DNA of 64,000 nt from Vigna angularis (GCF_016808095.1 NC_068972.1:1736001-1800000); one strand, 5' to 3'; numbered from the stretch's first letter, positions 20,751 through 41,035 are shown. Made by a program: numbers and translations. Notes: generated from the letters alone by a model not told the origin.

Positions 20751-21669
20751 TACAATAATATTCTAACAACTGCATGCATAGTTTAAATAACTGATGAAAA
20801 ATAAATTAAGATATTATATTTGGGACTTTAAAAATAGAGGATTTTTCATACCTCAGTGAAATGAATAAATACTTATGCTTAAATCTTATTATAAATTTTA
20901 TTAAAATTAGAGTACATGATGAGTTTGTGAGTTTTTTTTTTCTCAAAGAAACTTAATTTTTATTGGTGATAATAACTGATACAAGAAATTGTATTGCAGA
21001 TCATACATGAATACTGAAATATTAATTAATTGATTTATTTGTTAACTGAAAGAATATATATGTATGTATGTATAAAGCATTATTAGTAAAGTTTTATCAA
21101 TTAAAACAGGACGATAAATATGAGTTATCAAATAATTTGAATGATTAAAATTAAATTAAAAAATAAAAAATAAGCATACAGAACTTATATTAAAGTACAC
21201 GATTTTTAAATAGCCATGTAATTAATGAATTTTAATCTTAATCACATTTATAATTCTCATATTCTAAAAAATGAAAATATTACATAAAAAGCAATTCAAT
21301 CAATAAAGATTATCCATATGAACTAAAATTAAAAAAAAAACTATATTTTCAAATGTTAAAGGAGAATATAACATGTATTTAAACAAATAAAACATGAAAA
21401 CAATACATTAGCAGTGAACTTAAATTTTCAATTTACTCTCATACACAAAACATACAACTATATATATATATACTGTCATGCAGCAAAAAAATAGCTTTGC
21501 AAAATCTTTTTAAAAGAAAAATGATTAATAAACAGAACTAGAAAGTTATCATTATCTAATCACAGTAAGACATATATACATAAAAAAGTTATGTATATAA
21601 AGTGTTTGAAATTCGTCCAGATCAAACATTCTCTGCAAGACTTTCGAGAAATTAATGATAAATATATCT

Positions 21670-21672
<3 letters not shown>

Positions 21673-21705
<33 letters not shown>
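21673..21705. repeat. (TA)n microsatellite
   Basis: Pure TA array of about 33 bp; it creates the IYIYIY stretches in overlapping minus-strand frames. Confidence 0.95.
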
Positions 21706-21707
<2 letters not shown>

Positions 21708-22198
21708 CAGTGGGAGAACATGTTGATAAGAGCAGGTATTGTATTGGTTGAGTGAGGGTCCACCAGTTTGACACTCGTGACTCTGCCAACCCAAAATATA
21801 TCCAAAAATGAAAGAAAATGAAAAGGAGAAGACAAGAGAAGAAACAAAGTACTGTACAACGTCGTTGTCCACCCCATGCAAGACAACATGTCAGACCACA
21901 CGCTCTTTTTCTGAACACACTCATTTTCCCCTTTTCTCAAAAGTAGCAGCATCTTCTTTCTAACCAGAGTAATCATATTTCACACACAGATTTTTTATAC
22001 ACTCACATCACATTCTCTACCACTTCAATTTCATCTTATTTTTATCACATCAAAACACACAAGAAAATGCAACCCCTAATCACAACGTAGAATCATAACA
22101 CCATAATGATCATTATTCATAACATATCACTAATTAATATACAGTACAATGCTTTTGAGTTGGTGACGTACCTTTGTACTTTTGTTCGATGATTTTCC

Positions 22199-25023
22199 TC
22201 ACTGAAAATTCCCTCCACCACCCCCAAAAGCTTGACCTGACGGCGCAGCATTGTTATTATTATTGCTGTTACTGTTATTTCGTTGATCTGCTTCCAAAGA
22301 ACTCAAGTTGAAGCCATGCTGTTGTTGCTGCTGTTCTCTCTGTGCAACTCCTCCACTCCCACTCATGCCTCTAACAATCTGACCCACACCCAGAAAATCG
22401 CGGGTGAGTCTATCGGACCCCCCAATGCTGCTGCTTCCACTCATTGCATGCACTTTTCCCTCCCTGTTGTTATTATTACTGTTATGATCATACGCTTCAA
22501 ACCCACCTTCAAAAATCGAAGAGTTTCCACCAACAGCGAACGAGTTCATCAGGTCTTGAAGGTTGCTGTTACCCTGTTCGTTCACGTTCCCTCCGAAGAT
22601 TCCGCCGCCGTAGTTTGCAGCGTTCACCAGTGGCCTGTGTTGCTCGGATTTTGAGCCGCTGCTGGAGGACGCGCTTCCGAAGCTTTTCAACAGCGAAGCG
22701 GTGCTGTTGCTCGAAGACGCACCCATTTGTGCGGCTTTCTGAAGCAGTGCAGTTGCGGACATGTGAGATAGTGCACTGGCGTTGGCGTTTGCACTGACAG
22801 CGTTGTTGTTGTTGTTGCTGAAGAGAGAGGGAGCGCTTGAAGTTGTGAAGAAGTTAGCGCTCTCGTCGTTGTTGCTGCTGTTGTTGGTATTGTTGAAGTT
22901 TTCAGTGAAGGAAGCATTGTTGGTGGTGTTTGAAAGGAAAGGAAGGTTGAAGGGTGAGTTGCTGTTGCTGAGATGATCAGGGATCTGCATCAGTCCTTGT
23001 TGGAAGGGTTTGTTTTGGAGCAGCCCTTGTTGTTGTTGTTGGTCGGGGTGGTAGTTTTGGTTAGGTTCCATAAAGTAGGGTGGTTGTTGTTGGGAGGGTC
23101 TGAAGGGAGAACCTAGGAGATGGTCGAATTGGGAGGTTCTTGCGGCGGCGCCACCGAGGCGGAGGAGTTCTGTTGGCTGGGTGTTGGGGTCTTGGATGTT
23201 GGAAATGTGAGAAGCGACCTGAGAAAGGTTTAGAGGGATGGTGTTGGCGGTGGTTCCGAAGAGGTGGGTGCCGATGGCGGCGCCAAGGTTTGGTGGATGT
23301 CTTGCACTCTCTTGAGCAAGTGCATCGCAGAAGGCCCTGTGGGTGATGAAACTGTCCCTCCTGCATTCATTCAAACTAGTGGATTAATCACACACTTCTT
23401 ATGATAAAGAACATTGAGTTTTATGATAGATCACATCAAATATTCTATCAAAAATGCTGAACAGTTTTATACTTTTTGATTTTTAATCACAAATGTACAT
23501 GCAATAAGTTTGTTAATTTTTATAATATTAATTTTGAAATTTATATAAAAAATTATTAAGAATTTCTTAATAATGTAAATATAACTAAATATGACCATTC
23601 AACTCTTACAATAATTGTTTTAAAGTTATATTTAGAATACATTTTAGTTAGTTAACAAATGTTCAAGTTAATCTAAATTGATTTTCAATGTTTTGGAGGA
23701 TGTGTGTTAGTCTTACTTATATTATTACATGATTTTGAACTATCTGTCTTCCATCAACTTTCACATGATATATAATAAAACTTTGTTAAATTTTTTTTCT
23801 GGGAAATCACTTATATGTTAGTTGGAGAATTGATATTAAATTATCTAATCATATTTTTTATTTAGCAGAGAATATATGAATGATTGAGTGAATTAATTAA
23901 AAATAATTCAGAAGAACAAGGAAAATTATTTCTGAATGTAAATTAACTTTGAAACCCATAACTTATATGTCTGTTACCAAAACTTAGCTGATATTAAAAA
24001 ATATTTTTTAGAAGAAAATGAATATATATATATATATTAAAATTTTGTTGGATGATTTGTCCAAGAAACGGAAGTTCATCATGGAAAACTAAATATTATA
24101 AATTATCTCAGATGATTTGTGAAAAAAAAGGAAGTTCTTCGTCCAAAATATTATGAATTACATCAAGGATTGGTTGTTTCAAATTTAATTATGAAAGGTC
24201 AGTAAGAGTTTGTGTACGTATGGTTATAGGAGCTAATGATTTTGTATGTAGCGTGTGTGTAGAGAGAGAGAGAGAGAGAGAAGAGAAGGAGGAAAATTTT
24301 CATAAATGATTTTTAAGCTTAATTAAGAATAAAAAGAAATTAAACGAAACAGTTAACTTGAGAAACAAACAGTATAAGAAAAAGATAATTTAAACTTGGT
24401 ACGTATCTGATAGTATACATAGATTACTAGAATTAGGAGTTGGCTTTTTCCAAGTAAAAGACAATAAAAATCTTAATGACAAAATGACTTAAAAAATGTT
24501 AAGATCCAAATATAAGAATAAAAAGCCTTAATTGGCCCGAGGACAAACATTAGCGTGTATTTATGAAACTATAAATTGGAAAAAAAAATAACACGGTGAC
24601 AACTCGAGAAGCGAATGAGAAGAGAAGTGAAAATTTCCAAAAGGGTACAAAACAAGTAGGTGGAATAATTTGATAAAAAAAAAAAGATTAACCAATGAAT
24701 TAAGAATTGCAGTGTGAAGGACTTGACTTGAGAATGTGGTCTGAGTGTTCAATAAATGGAAGCAAGGAACAGTATTGAATGTTTTTGAGATGTAAAAGCG
24801 AACATTGAAGAAGCATGATTGTGGGATTGTGCTCGAAGTGGAGTTAGTTTGACTGTAATGCTATAAGAATTGTCAACAAGGATGTACCCACTTTGTGAGT
24901 TAATGATTAACATTTATTAGGTACTGCATATCTCTGATGTGAATTCAGCTTGACCACTCACTCTCTCACAACACATTAAAACCAACCGAGGAAAAAGAAA
25001 AGTAGTACCACAACTAGATACAT

Positions 25024-25063
<40 letters not shown>

Positions 25064-26770
25064 TTGGATGCTTGATTAGGCCATAACGTTATCATGAAAA
25101 GTAGAACCTGCAAGAGCACAGTACTGAACACATCTAGCCAACCCAGAAGAAAACAAAGGTGGTAACAACATATCACACACAAACACACACATATTCTTTC
25201 TCTCTCTCTCCTCTTCATGGCAAAGCAACACGTGAACAGAAAAGAGAAAAAAAAAAAAAGGAAAAATGGGGGAAAGAGCGGTGTTTTCGAGGTGAAATGA
25301 GAAAGGAAGGGTTATTTTTGCATAGCTTTATGGGTTTTTGATGAGAGAGGGTGCTGTTCCTCCGTGTGTGTTTGTTCTGAAAGCCCTATAACCAAGGCAG
25401 TTTCCAGAGATGATTCACGTGGGGGGATGTTTCCTTCCATTTCTCTTGGTTGGCCACCGTACCAATAGAAAGGAATGATGACAAAGGAAACCATACGAGA
25501 GAGAAGCAACCAACCGAGTGGACAGAATCTTAATCAATCAAATTCAAAGGAAACCATACTCAGAAGATAAAAAAAGCATCTAAGCCTTTTTCCTCACTGT
25601 AGCAAGCTACTGTATATGAGTGTCTTCACACCAGAAGAATCTATTATAACCCTTAAGCCAACCCCAAAGAAGCCAAAACCAAACCGGACACTGTTCTCCT
25701 TCTTCTGTTTATGGCCATTTCTGGCTGTGTTAGGCTAAATTTTGCATAATAGGTAAAAAGAGTCGGTGTTTGGAAAAAGGGTAACAGCAAAAATAAGATA
25801 CATGTTACTTAATTAGTACTGTGTTTATTATTATTACCTGGAGAAGAGTGTACCACAATCACATCTGTATTCTCTGGTGCCACAAGTCTTAGAATGGGCT
25901 TTCCAATCTGATTGAACAGCATATTTCTTGGAGCACTTGTCACACTTCCACTTCTTCTCACCATGTTTGCGAGAGTAGTGTTTCTTAATCCCTGTGAGGT
26001 CTCCAAGAGCCCTTGAAGGGTCATGGTGGACGCATGTGGGCTCAGGACACAGATAAACCTTTCTCTTTGGCTCTTTTGTAGTCTTCTGCTTAAGCTTCCA
26101 AGGCAGGTTGTGTCCTCTTCTGTGTAGCTGTAGGTTTTGCTCCCTTTGGAACCCTTTGTTACACACCTCACATATAAACCTGTTTGTTGCCATTAGGGTC
26201 TTGGGAGATAGTGCTATCACCTCCGCATCTGGATCTGTTGCCATGGAAAAATGACAAACAACAAATTATTAGAAAAATTTTCAGTTCACACAAGGCAAAA
26301 TATAAAAGAAAAAAAGAACATACTACCAAAACCTGGAAATCAAATCGAGAAAGCTTCAAGACAAAGATTTCCAAATACATACATGCCCATTTAATCCCGT
26401 TCCATCTTAATTACATTTGTTTTTAAATTAGGGTTCCCTCGGGAATTCACACATTCCGAGTGAAACAAAAGGGTATAACCAGAAAAAGTTTGTGGAATGA
26501 AAATAGATACAATCTATGAAAGGAAAACAAAAAAAAAAAGAACTTTTATCATAGAGAACCATTTAGAGATTAGATCTTAATTTCTGATAAAAAAAAAAAA
26601 CTTCAAAAATACTTGCATGGAGTTCCAGGTTGGTTTCTCTTTTTCTTCTGGGGTGGTGGTGCAGCTGGTGTTGCAGACGAAGATGGTGTCAAGGAATGCT
26701 GTTGCTTCATCTGGTTTTGATCCTCTTCTCTAAAGCCAAAGAGTGATGCTGAGGAAGATGATGCCGCCAT
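22199..26770 (-). CDS. IDD: INDETERMINATE DOMAIN (IDD) C2H2 zinc-finger transcription factor
   Basis: Three coding exons join in frame: 26770-26617, 26234-25838 and 23360-22199 (1713 nt, 570 residues). A KKKR nuclear-localisation cluster at residues 42-45 precedes the ID domain. ZF1 is C73/C76/H89/H93 and ZF2 is C114/C119/H137/H142, both C2H2. ZF3 (C149/C152/H165/C169) and ZF4 (C176/C178/H191/C195) are C2HC, the diagnostic IDD arrangement. The C-terminal half is rich in Asn, Gln and Ser and keeps two motifs typical of the family: MSATALLQKAAQMG and TRDFLGVG. IDD proteins are nuclear DNA-binding regulators that often pair with GRAS proteins in root patterning, metabolism or gibberellin responses. 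The N-terminus (MAASSSSASLFGF) suggests the IDD4/5/6 side of the family, an inference from memory. Intron 1 has a GC donor; intron 2 is 2477 bp. Confidence 0.95.
23361..25837 (-). other. Long second intron of the IDD gene
   Basis: GT donor at 25837-25836 (AG|GTAATA on the minus strand) and a TGAATGCAG acceptor ending at 23361. The join restores Arg184 within zinc finger 4. The intron contains a (GA)n run at 24259-24282 and another at 25029-25058, plus a short TA tract near 24020. No nested gene is seen. Confidence 0.85.
26235..26616 (-). other. First intron of the IDD gene, GC-AG type
   Basis: The frame requires exon 1 to end at 26617 (…GGA ACT CCA T) so that it joins AT CCA GAT at 26234, giving GTPYPDAEVIALSP, the conserved start of the ID domain. 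The bases that follow are GCAAGT, a GC donor with an otherwise perfect consensus. No GT donor nearby gives an open, conserved join. The acceptor is GCAACAG. Confidence 0.85.
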
Positions 26771-30435
<3,665 letters not shown>

Positions 30436-32250
30436 TTTGGTAACAATATGTAAGATCTTTATTTAGTTGGTATATTTTAGTAATGTGTATTGGGTTTTAG
30501 TAGATAAAAATACCTTCATATATTATACATTATAAGTTATAAGATCAAGTGTATTTAAATAATTTTCATTCTCAAAATTTAAAAACCCTGAAATTCTTAC
30601 TCACCTCTCTCATTCCTCTCAACTCTTTCTTTTTCATATCTCTTACTCCAACATTTTCTCTGTAATCTCTATTGTAATCCCAACGAAAAAATTAGAAACA
30701 CTCTCCTAACTCTAATCCACCTTCCGCACTTATCCAATTTGTTTCTCTCTCATCTTCATCCTCTCACACATCCACATACAGAAACCCGCGACATCGCAAT
30801 TTGTTGTTTTTGTTGTCTTTGTTCATTTGTTTTTCAATTTAATAACACAATAATTGATGATGTTGATTTTTGATTGGAGAGTTGTGTTATATATTTTCTC
30901 TTCTATTGTAATTAAATTTGTAAAAAACTAAAGTCTACAATAATTTCAATAACTTCAAAACTAAAAAAAAAATAAGAAACCTCCCACGAAAAAATGTTAG
31001 CATCAACTCATAATAGTTGCAAAGCATTTAGTTTCTTAATACGTTTTGTTTTTCTTAATTTCAGTTATGCTGCAAATGATAAATGAGAATGACAACATCA
31101 TGTTTATAATTCTGATAAAATCATAGAAATTAAAGGAGTAGAAGTTAAACATGAGCGTGATGGTAACAAATTTATTAAGTTTAAATTCTAATTTGAAAGC
31201 GTTTTGTTTTTCTTAATTTCACTTCTAATTTTTTGGTTTAACTGAAGAGCTAACAAGTTCATTATTACTGGTTTACTAATTTCTGGTTGATTTTTAATTA
31301 GTTGGTATATCAATGCAGTTCTTCTTGAAAACTACTCAATATTGTGCAATCTGCCTAAAATCTAGAAGATGTGTAATTTGTTACAATATTTTTATTCTTT
31401 TTACAAAAATGAAATGAAAATATGTTTATCAATATGATATATTCGAGAGAGAACGAACAGTGATCCTTTTCTCAATAAGGGGATAAAGTCAACAACAACA
31501 AATTTCTTTGTTCATAACTCTCCTCAATAATTTGTTCCAGTTAAATCATTTAGTATAATATGCAGGAGCTTCGTTTTTTTTATGTTTTTTGACATTGGTT
31601 ATATGAAGGAAGGTGAAAAGTATATTCCATTTTCTGGACAATGACTTATCCCTTCCTAAATCCCCTTTTCACATAACAGTTTTTCTCTTCGGAAAAATAT
31701 TTTCAGACAACTTAATAGTCAAAATATCAATTCTCCCTCTAGATAAATTACTAATTCTAAAATTTAATAACAATCAGAAGCGAAAAGATATAACACAACC
31801 CTCTGATAAAAAATCAACATCAACATCAACATCATCGATTATTTTGTTATCAAAGTGGAAAACAAGTGAACGAACAGAGTAAGAGATTGCGGTGTCACGG
31901 GTTGTTATGTGTGGGGGAGAGAGAGTATGGAGTTGAGAGAAAAACAAATAGGATAAGTGACGAAGGTGGATTAGGGTTAGACGAATGTTTGTGATTTTTT
32001 TTTCCGTTGACATTACAGTAGGGATGCCAAAGAAAAAGTTGGAGTGAGAGAAATGAAAGAGAAAGGGTTGAGAGAAATAAGGAAGGTGAGTAAGGTTTCG
32101 GGTTTTTTTTTTTACTTTTGAGAATAAAAATTATTTAAATACCTTTGACCTTAAAGCTTAGAATTAATAATATATAAGGGTATTTTTGTTTATTAAAACT
32201 CAATACAAATTACTAAAATGTATCAACTAAAAAAACCTCATGTTAGCAAA
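30436..32250. mobile_element. Non-autonomous DNA transposon with ~220-bp terminal inverted repeats in a (TA)n site
   Basis: The left end (TTTGGTAACA, 30436 onward) is an inverted copy of the right end (reverse complement TTTGCTAACATGAGG, ending at 32250). The match continues inward for roughly 220 bp: TTTTAGTAATGTGTATTGGG near 30471 pairs with the complement of CTCAATACAAATTACTAAAA near 32200, and CTTACTCACC near 30597 pairs with GGTGAGTAAGG near 32085. Divergence between arms is moderate. The ~1.35-kb interior has no transposase that I recognise. Long TIRs suggest a Mutator-like or fold-back element. A target duplication cannot be read because both flanks are TA arrays. Confidence 0.82.
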
Positions 32251-32251
32251 T

Positions 32252-35960
<3,709 letters not shown>

Positions 35961-37822
35961 AAAAACCCTTGAGCTTGCCACACGAGGTTAACTTGTTATA
36001 CCTCACCTTAGGTTAAGGTAATACATACCGTCCAGGCTAGGGTCTCTTGCTATTCTCACCACATGCATCACCATTCTCTACTTGAGACTCAATGACCATT
36101 AGAATTTCAGGATGAACGCCAATACTAAGCTTTCCCTTTCCATACTTTTACCACAATACAACCAATCACTGAGACATTCCTCCTTGAAATTCTCCTTTAG
36201 ATCCATAATATAATTTTCACATCATACTTTTTCATCCATCACATCTTTAAATAAATATCACACGTAACAGTAAAACAATAACCCCACCTTTGAACACGAC
36301 CAAACGTGAAAGATCAACATAACCTATGAACAAGACTGAACAGGAGAGCACTCCCAATATGAGAACATGACCGAACGGTCATTTAGAGAATAAGACTCAA
36401 GCAGGAGTCGAACACTTGGGCTTATATCAAGCACTTATGATTTAGAACGAACAATATTGTCTTAGACCAAACACTATTAACTTAGTACAAGTACGATATT
36501 GAGCACTAGTATAAGAACGAGCGCTCATAAGAGACCACACAACTCAATAATACCGATCGCTAACACTATCATAAATACTAGTACCAAACCGAGCACTATA
36601 TCGAACGAGCGCTGGTCCAAGACCAAGCACTTACCAAGAACAAGCGCTAGTACAAGACTGAGCACTACTGAGACCGAGCACTAGTACAAAACAAGCACTA
36701 CCAAGACAGTACATGACCGAGCGCTATCACTAGCATAATGGCTAGTACAAGACCAAGCGCTATCACTAGCCTAACGGTTAGTACAAGACCGAGCGTTATC
36801 ACTAGCCTAACGGCTAGTACAAGACCGAGCGCTAGCACTAGCCTAACGGCTAGTACAAGACCGAGCGCTAGCACTATCATAAATAATAGTATAAAACCAA
36901 GAACTATATTGAACGAGCGTTGGTCCAAAACCAAGAACTATGACTTTACGTATTATAGAATACATTAACTAAACTGTTTAGGAAACATAAAGAAGAACTA
37001 TACTTAAACCGAACGCTTACTATTAAACCGAACAACACATAACCAAATTATCACTATGAAGCCTAATACCGCTAAGCCCAAATATATGACCAGACCGAGC
37101 GTTCTATACCGATGGATTTTCTACAAAACTTGCAGAACTTCTCAACCACTTCACAAATTTCATCCAAACCGAGAATATTGCATATAACAGTCCACACCCA
37201 AAATCACCGAACATCAAATAATTCAATTTCACATACATGCATGATCATCAAACAACAGTTTCATACATCAAAACTAAGTAATTAAATTAGCTAGCTTCCC
37301 TTACCTCTTGACCGGACTGAACAACGATTATTCTTTTCCAGACTTTGCTTCCTCCCCAGAAAATCTCAAGAACACCTTTATTTCCCCGATTAGTGAGGAA
37401 AGACCACCCAATGGACCAAAATGGAGTTAGAAAGGGGAAAAGAAGTTTGAAGAACACATGCAACCAGTAGACTACCTTGCATGTGACAGAAAACAGACAT
37501 TCTAAGAAGAGAATGAACTTACCAGCTCAGACCAACAACTTGATCGGTGCAAAAATGAAGTCCTTGACACCAGGAAGACTCAGGCGTTGCCTGATTGATG
37601 ATCGCAAGAAGAAAAGATAAGAATTTGCAAATAGAAGAAGAAGAAGTTTAGAGAGAAGGAGGAGAAAACTGAAATTCAAAAACATTTGGAGAAGAAAGTG
37701 CATGCAGGAATGGCTCGAGGTTTTTGAAAAGGCTAATTATATCCTACCGTCAAAATCGACTCGGTCCAATCCGATGCACCCATCTGGATTCCACTTTACT
37801 GCTGAATTTAAGGGTCCTGACA
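35961..37822 (-). mobile_element. Truncated LTR, minus orientation (left copy)
   Basis: Equivalent to positions 46708-48569 of the fuller LTR to the right. Its right edge is GGGTCCTGACA at 37822, i.e. TGTCAGGACCC on the minus strand. The part corresponding to 46126-46707 is missing. It contains the landmark CTACTTGAGACTCAATGACC (reverse complement of a segment in the plus-strand LTR at 54567-57442) and a 36-bp subrepeat. Open frames in it reflect the subrepeat, not genes. Confidence 0.8.
36722..36884. repeat. 36-bp subrepeat array within the LTR (left copy)
   Basis: Four degenerate units of 36 bp; the phrase G(C/T)TAGTACAAGACC begins at 36741, 36777, 36813 and 36849. Because the period is a multiple of three, it produces repetitive open frames (TASTRP-type 12-residue repeats) on both strands. 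Identical copy at 47469-47631. Confidence 0.9.
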
Positions 37823-37823
37823 T

Positions 37824-38175
37824 ACATGGTCGTATATCTTTTAGTCACATTAATATTGGTTTTGTCAAAAGACGAATTAGTATAGATTATAATTAAATAC
37901 ATGTCTTAAGTGTTTTCGTCAGATAATTTTAAAGCATTTATTTATATATTGTACATGCTCGTATATCTTTTAGTCACATTAATATTGACTTCGTCAAAGG
38001 ACGTAGTAACATAGATTATAACTAAATATATGTCTTAAGTGTTTTCGTCTAATACTTATTCAACTCGTATGGTATGTGATTATTATTAGACGACATGACT
38101 AAGTACCAGTCAATCTACAAACACCGATTATTGACATGACTAACTACCAGTCAATCTAAAAACACCGATTATTCT
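37824..38175. repeat. 129-bp and 41-bp tandem duplications next to the LTR
   Basis: A unit starting ACATGGTCGTATATC at 37824 recurs as ACATGCTCGTATATC at 37953 (period 129). A second unit starting GACATGACTAA recurs at 38092 and 38133 (period 41). Both are copied in the right duplicate (from 48571). Confidence 0.8.
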
Positions 38176-38716
38176 ATAGTCAGGACAATATCAAACACTT
38201 GGTTAGATAAAGTAAAGAGATCATTAAATCTAAACTGAAACTCATTTAAGTTAAGACCCACAAACATAATTAATTATATTATAAATAGCACAATATTTTA
38301 TTTAAGTTTATATTTAATATTTTATTGACCCTAGAGACTTAATAAGTGTTTTTGAATAACAGATATTTTGAATGGAGTGAAGTGACCCAATATATAGAAT
38401 ATTATAACAAGGAAGTCTTACATTAATTTATAAGTCTTACATATCCCACAAAACTGGAAACTGGTATATAAAGTGAGTTTTCACCTCATAAATTCGCCTT
38501 AATTAACAAACCAAAGCTGCTGATTATATTCAACAAGACCTCACCAAATAATGCCAAAGTAAACATAGATTAGTCAAAAGTGAAAAACTAAGCATATTAT
38601 TCTCGCAAGCTGATCATAGATGGTAACAGCACTAACGATACATTAACAATAAATAAAAGCTGATAACTATCACGATCTAACATCTTCCACACGGCTTTTG
38701 AAGCTTTTGAGTGGTA

Positions 38717-40321
38717 TTATATACCCTTTTGAAGTTTGACTGATTTGAGCTCTTCAATAAGCTCTTTCAAATTGTTATGAGAAGTGCCACCACTCTGAAT
38801 CGCTTTCTTTGCTTCATCACTCAACACTTTCACTCTCTTCCTCATTTCTACACACTCTTCTCCACCCATCACCAAAACAACTGCTTTTCGAATCTCCTCC
38901 CTCTTCACTGTTTCACTCCCAAAATCATTCAAGTTTCGCCATTCTTTTGCTCCAACCGAAACTCCAATTTTCAACACATCCACCACCAACTTCTCATTGA
39001 AAAACTGCTCCGAAAATATAGGCCAAGCCACCAATGGCAATCCTGCAATCACACTTTCAAACACAGTGTTCATCCCACAGTGAGTCACCACTGCCCCAGT
39101 AGCAGGATGGTCTAGTATAGCAAGCTGTGGTGCCCAACCCCATATCAGATACCCGTTGTTGCTTTCTTGCACCCTCTTTTCAAATTCCTCCAGGAAACCC
39201 CTATCCCCATCATCGTCGTTTTTCCTAACCACCCATATGAAATCATGTCCACAATCTTCAAGTGCGTGGGCTATTTCAACAAGCTGTGCAGTAGGGAACT
39301 TGTTCATGCTCCCAAAACTCACATACAAAACACAGTTCTCTTTCTTCGAATCAAGCCATCTCATCAACTCTTCGTCTGTTCTTTTTCCTTCTCCTTCTTT
39401 TGCATGCCCTCTACCAGCCTTGTCCAACTCATCTTCGTTCACCCACAACGAAACTGGTCCTATACTCCAACTCTTAGTACCCATGACCCTCTTGTAATGC
39501 TCCTCGTAAGCTCCCTCAAACTCGTAAAAGCTCTTGAACAGTGACCCGTAGCTCTTTTTCTCTGATTCTTTAATCATCTTCTTTAAATAGGTATAGGGCT
39601 TTGGTGCTCTAAGCCAATCCGGTAACTGCGAGCGTGTCATCTCCAACTTGTGGGGCAACCCAGGAAGCTCAAAACTCTCACCATCAGAATCTACCTATGA
39701 AACACATACACAACCCGCTTCAAAAAAGTAGAAAAATTCACGAGACATGATGATTTTATAATTGTAATTTGATTCGGTTTCAGATGTACATAGTTAAGAA
39801 TCTTGCTTTTATACCTTGGCGTGAGGAGCAAACTGTTCAACGCAGTTCATTGCACAGTGAGAAAAGTAACAGGCCCCGACATAAACGAGCCTTGGAATTC
39901 CAAGTTCAGCGGCTGCATCGGCGCTCCATGGGTAGAACATGTCGGTGACAATGAAATCAGGTTTCATAACACGGAAGAGTTCCTGGTACTGGCCTTGGAG
40001 AATGGACAGTCCCTCGCTGATTTTCATCGTCAAGAGTGGAGGAGTGTCGGCGTTGATGGTTTCAACACCTTCTGGCAAACCAGGGACTTGCGGGAACTTT
40101 ACCACATGGGTTCGAATGGGGCGGCCACGGCTAGAATCACGGTCGATGGAGCTTTGGAAGACGGAAGCGTTTGCTGGTGTGGTGATTATCGTCACATCCA
40201 CGCCGTGTGTGGCGAAGAGCCTCGCCATGTCCACCACCGGAATTAGGTGACTGGTTGAGATGAATGGAAGAAAAATAGCCTTCAGCATTTCAGCTTCACC
40301 TTTGATCTCACAGGACCCCAT
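38717..40321 (-). CDS. UDP-glycosyltransferase, UGT73 type (soyasaponin UGT73P-like), copy 1
   Basis: Two exons, 40321-39815 and 39694-38717, with a 120-bp GT-AG intron, encode 494 residues, a normal UGT length. His25 (in TSH) and Asp127 (in VTDMFYPWS) fit the catalytic His-Asp pair. The PSPG donor-binding box spans residues 356-399 (WAPQLAILDHP … AWPIFSEQ). Family-1 UGTs transfer sugar from UDP-sugar to small molecules in the cytosol. The sequence strongly recalls soybean soyasapogenol B glucuronide galactosyltransferase (UGT73P2), so a triterpene-saponin acceptor is a reasonable inference. Two donor-site residues are notable: PSPG position 22, usually Trp, is Met377 (HCGMN), and the last position is Gln399, typical of glucose donors, where I recall the soybean galactosyltransferase having His. 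The protein is identical to copy 2. No stop or frameshift is seen. Confidence 0.93.
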
Positions 40322-40379
40322 GGTTATGGATCTTTAATGGAAAATGATCGATTCATTATGCTTTCGGGTTTCATTTCTC

Positions 40380-40387
40380 TTTATATA
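40380..40387 (-). promoter_or_regulatory. TATA box of UGT copy 1
   Basis: TATATAAA on the minus strand, about 60 bases upstream of the ATG at 40321. It lies in the 288 bp of upstream sequence shared by both copies. Confidence 0.65.
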
Positions 40388-40875
40388 CATTGGATAAATC
40401 CTTTTTCTATTCCTCTACTTTCTCTCGATCAACGTGAGCCAGGAAAATTAATATTGCAAACAATCTTTGGATGCTCCTCGTGTTACAGTCCTATTTTTTA
40501 TTTATTATTAAATTATTATTACAGGCATAAAGTAATTTTTCCTGGTTGTTGAGTGTGTGGGGGAAGATGGTTCTGAAATAGCTCGCAGATTCCGGCAGAC
40601 TTTTATCTTTTACATAAGTTGCAGACATGTTTTTGACTGTGTCGGAAACAGTGTCATACGTATCATCTTCATCGACATGTATATTAAAAAGGAAAACAAT
40701 TATTAATAAGGAGTATGGGCCCAAACATTAATTAATGTAACACATGGAATGCAAGGGATTATTTTAAAAATTAACGTGAGACATGGAATGAAATGGATTA
40801 TTATTTTAAAAAGTTGTCTAGTGGAGAAAGGGCTTTACACGTATGTTTTTTTGGTTTTTTGACGCTGACCTGTAC

Positions 40876-41035
40876 TCGACGTCTTTGTGGGTGACGTTAG
40901 TCAGACGTTGGGGGTATACCTTGGACGTCTATATAGACGTCCGTTGTGGTCAGGCCCGACGTCTATATAGACGTCCGAGGCATACCTCTCACGTCCATAT
41001 AGATGTCCGAGACATACTCCCGACGTCTATATAGA
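40876..41035. repeat. Left subterminal palindrome cluster of the CACTA-like element
   Basis: The 18-bp perfect palindrome GACGTCTATATAGACGTC occurs twice (about 40926 and 40959), followed by degenerate versions near 40990 and 41021. They are separated by short GC-richer spacers. Confidence 0.85.

Larger units (their letters stand above)
19828..22198. other. 3' flank of the IDD gene; AT-rich, microsatellites
   Basis: This region lies downstream of the minus-strand IDD gene and may include part of its 3' UTR near 22000-22198. It contains (TA)n arrays at about 20674-20745 and 21673-21705. The open frames at 21552-21976 read through the TA array and other low-complexity sequence and are not credible genes. 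Nothing else can be supported. Confidence 0.5.
35961..40609. repeat. Left copy of a 4.65-kb direct duplication carrying a UGT gene
   Basis: Matches 46708-51356 at a constant offset of 10747 bp without visible indels. Between 35961 and 36420 I count roughly two dozen substitutions. From 36421 to 40609 I found only three (37099, 37881 and 38125). Homology stops after CTTTTATCTT at 40609. The copy includes part of an LTR, a host spacer, the complete UGT gene and 288 bp upstream of its ATG. Confidence 0.95.

Noticed and set aside
22283..23346. Open frames opposite or out of frame with IDD exon 3
   Set aside because: Shadows of a GC-richer exon with Gln/Asn repeats; the IDD frame carries the conserved TRDFLGVG and MSATALLQKAAQMG motifs.
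36499..36968. Repetitive open frames (and 47246-47715) as candidate proteins
   Set aside because: They fall in an LTR and arise from a 36-bp subrepeat readable on both strands.
38777..40250. Plus-strand open frames of 63-147 codons across the first UGT (and the same at 49524-50997)
   Set aside because: They lie antisense to UGT exons, have no recognisable similarity and exist only because the UGT frame leaves the opposite strand open.
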